A stretch of 5,741 nucleotides of DNA. It comes from Ruminococcaceae bacterium UBA7030. GTDB taxonomy: Bacteria > Bacillota > Clostridia > Oscillospirales > Acutalibacteraceae. Below the pieces are notes generated by a model. It made no database searches. It saw only the letters and a program-made list of their open reading frames with translations, and was not told the DNA's origin. How positions within the stretch are numbered: position 1 is the first letter of the stretch; each line of letters starts with the position of its first letter. Positions 5,121 to 5,741 of this stretch are shown here, piece by piece. Made by a program: the position numbers and the translations under genes. Where the stretch lies: NCBI GenBank assembly GCA_002494125.1, contig DLBD01000044.1, positions 1 to 5,741 on the forward strand. The letters run 5' to 3'.

Positions 5121-5741
5121 TTATTCTGCTGACGGAGCGTAGTAATCAACAAGTCTTGCAAGCTTATTGTACTTTTCAACTGAATTGTCAGCAGCAATAG
5201 CGAAGAGCTCTTCTGCCTTGCCGGGGAAGCTTCTCTTAAGTGCTGAATATCTTGTTTCACCCTCGATGAACTCGATGTAGTCAGCTGACGGAGCTTTGCT
5301 GTCAAGTGAGAATGGGTTCTTGCCGTCTGCGATAAGTGCAGGGTTGTATCTGAAGAGGTTCCAGTAACCTGCTGCAACAGCCTTCTTCTGCTCTGCCTGG
5401 TTGAACGGCATCTTGATACCGTGGTTGATACAAGGAGCATAGCAGATGATGATTGAAGGACCGTGGTAAGCAGCTGCCTCCTGGAATGCCTTTAAGCACT
5501 GATTTGCATTAGCGCCCATAGCAACCTGTGCAACGTATACATAGCCGTATGACATAGCAATCTGAGCAAGATCCTTCTTCTTAACTACCTTACCTGATGC
5601 AGCGAACTTAGCAACAGCACCTGTCGGAGTAGCCTTTGAAGCCTGACCGCCTGTGTTTGAGTAAACCTCTGTATCAAATACTACGATGTTAACATCTTCG
5701 TTAGAAGCGATTACGTGGTCAAGACCGCCGAAACCGATATC
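5121..5741 (-). CDS. nifJ: Pyruvate:ferredoxin (flavodoxin) oxidoreductase, C-terminal part
   Basis: The last 206 residues of a leftward gene whose start lies beyond the window. It holds the end of the thiamine-diphosphate-binding domain: DIGFGGLDHV (1-10), DTEVYSNTGGQASKATPTGA (23-42), AMSYGYVYVAQVAMGA (62-77) and YAPCINHG (101-108), all hallmark segments of single-chain pyruvate:ferredoxin oxidoreductase. The enzyme is cytosolic and oxidatively decarboxylates pyruvate with CoA to acetyl-CoA, CO2 and reduced ferredoxin. The Cys in YAPCINHG probably corresponds to the ligand of the proximal 4Fe-4S cluster contributed by this domain. About 100 residues follow it, whereas the Desulfovibrio africanus enzyme, as I recall, has some 60 more, so this protein seems to lack that C-terminal extension, as many clostridial forms do. 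It is convergent with the sugar cluster and probably functionally independent, a central-metabolism gene. The symbol nifJ is the common name; por or pfor are equally used. Confidence 0.93.
   Translation of the reverse strand, partial: DIGFGGLDHVIASNEDVNIVVFDTEVYSNTGGQASKATPTGAVAKFAASGKVVKKKDLAQIAMSYGYVYVAQVAMGANANQCLKAFQEAAAYHGPSIIICYAPCINHGIKMPFNQAEQKKAVAAGYWNLFRYNPALIADGKNPFSLDSKAPSADYIEFIEGETRYSALKRSFPGKAEELFAIAADNSVEKYNKLARLVDYYAPSAE

Noticed and set aside
5111..5440. 109-codon minus-strand frame overlapping the oxidoreductase end
   Set aside because: Another frame of the same strand encodes unmistakable pyruvate:ferredoxin oxidoreductase; this low-complexity Ser/Thr/Arg-rich frame is a shadow of it.
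1..5741. tRNA, rRNA, insertion sequences, attachment sites or phage genes
   Set aside because: I looked for tRNA-like cloverleaf ends, transposase motifs and flanking direct repeats and saw none; coding density and style are even across the window, with no sign of a recent insertion.

Overview
The window looks like a chromosomal piece from a low-to-mid-GC anaerobic Firmicute, most likely a gut-type member of the Clostridia. This is inferred from the partial pyruvate:ferredoxin oxidoreductase (an enzyme of strict anaerobes), the strong purine-rich ribosome binding sites, the AT-rich intergenic DNA and the good sigma-A type promoter. No species can be named from the sequence alone.

Layout: (1) The left edge carries the 5' end of a leftward class III, PLP-dependent aminotransferase gene (1-282, cut by the window edge). 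(2) A regulatory region (283-566) holds a strong leftward promoter with two near-identical 16-bp inverted repeats just downstream of its start point, a separate perfect 16-bp palindrome, a weak candidate rightward promoter, and an 18-codon leader ORF with a strong ribosome binding site that contains an inverted repeat. (3) A rightward cluster follows: a TetR-type regulator (567-1250), an FGGY carbohydrate kinase (1272-2891), a perfect hairpin followed by Ts (2894-2921), a HAD-IA phosphatase or phosphomutase (2958-3611) and a GPH-family sugar:cation symporter (3613-5052). (4) A 16-bp perfect bidirectional terminator (5075-5112) separates this cluster from a convergent gene encoding the C-terminal part of pyruvate:ferredoxin oxidoreductase (5121-5741, minus strand, cut by the window edge).

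Working model (inference): the GPH symporter imports a sugar, polyol or related compound; the FGGY kinase phosphorylates it; the HAD enzyme acts on a phosphorylated intermediate; and the divergent aminotransferase interconverts a carbonyl and an amino group on a substrate or product. The TetR protein probably responds to a pathway ligand and represses the aminotransferase promoter through the paired operators. The combination of FGGY kinase and class III aminotransferase under one regulator does not match a standard pathway such as xylose or melibiose use that I can name, so the substrate is open. The oxidoreductase gene at the right edge is probably an unrelated housekeeping neighbour.
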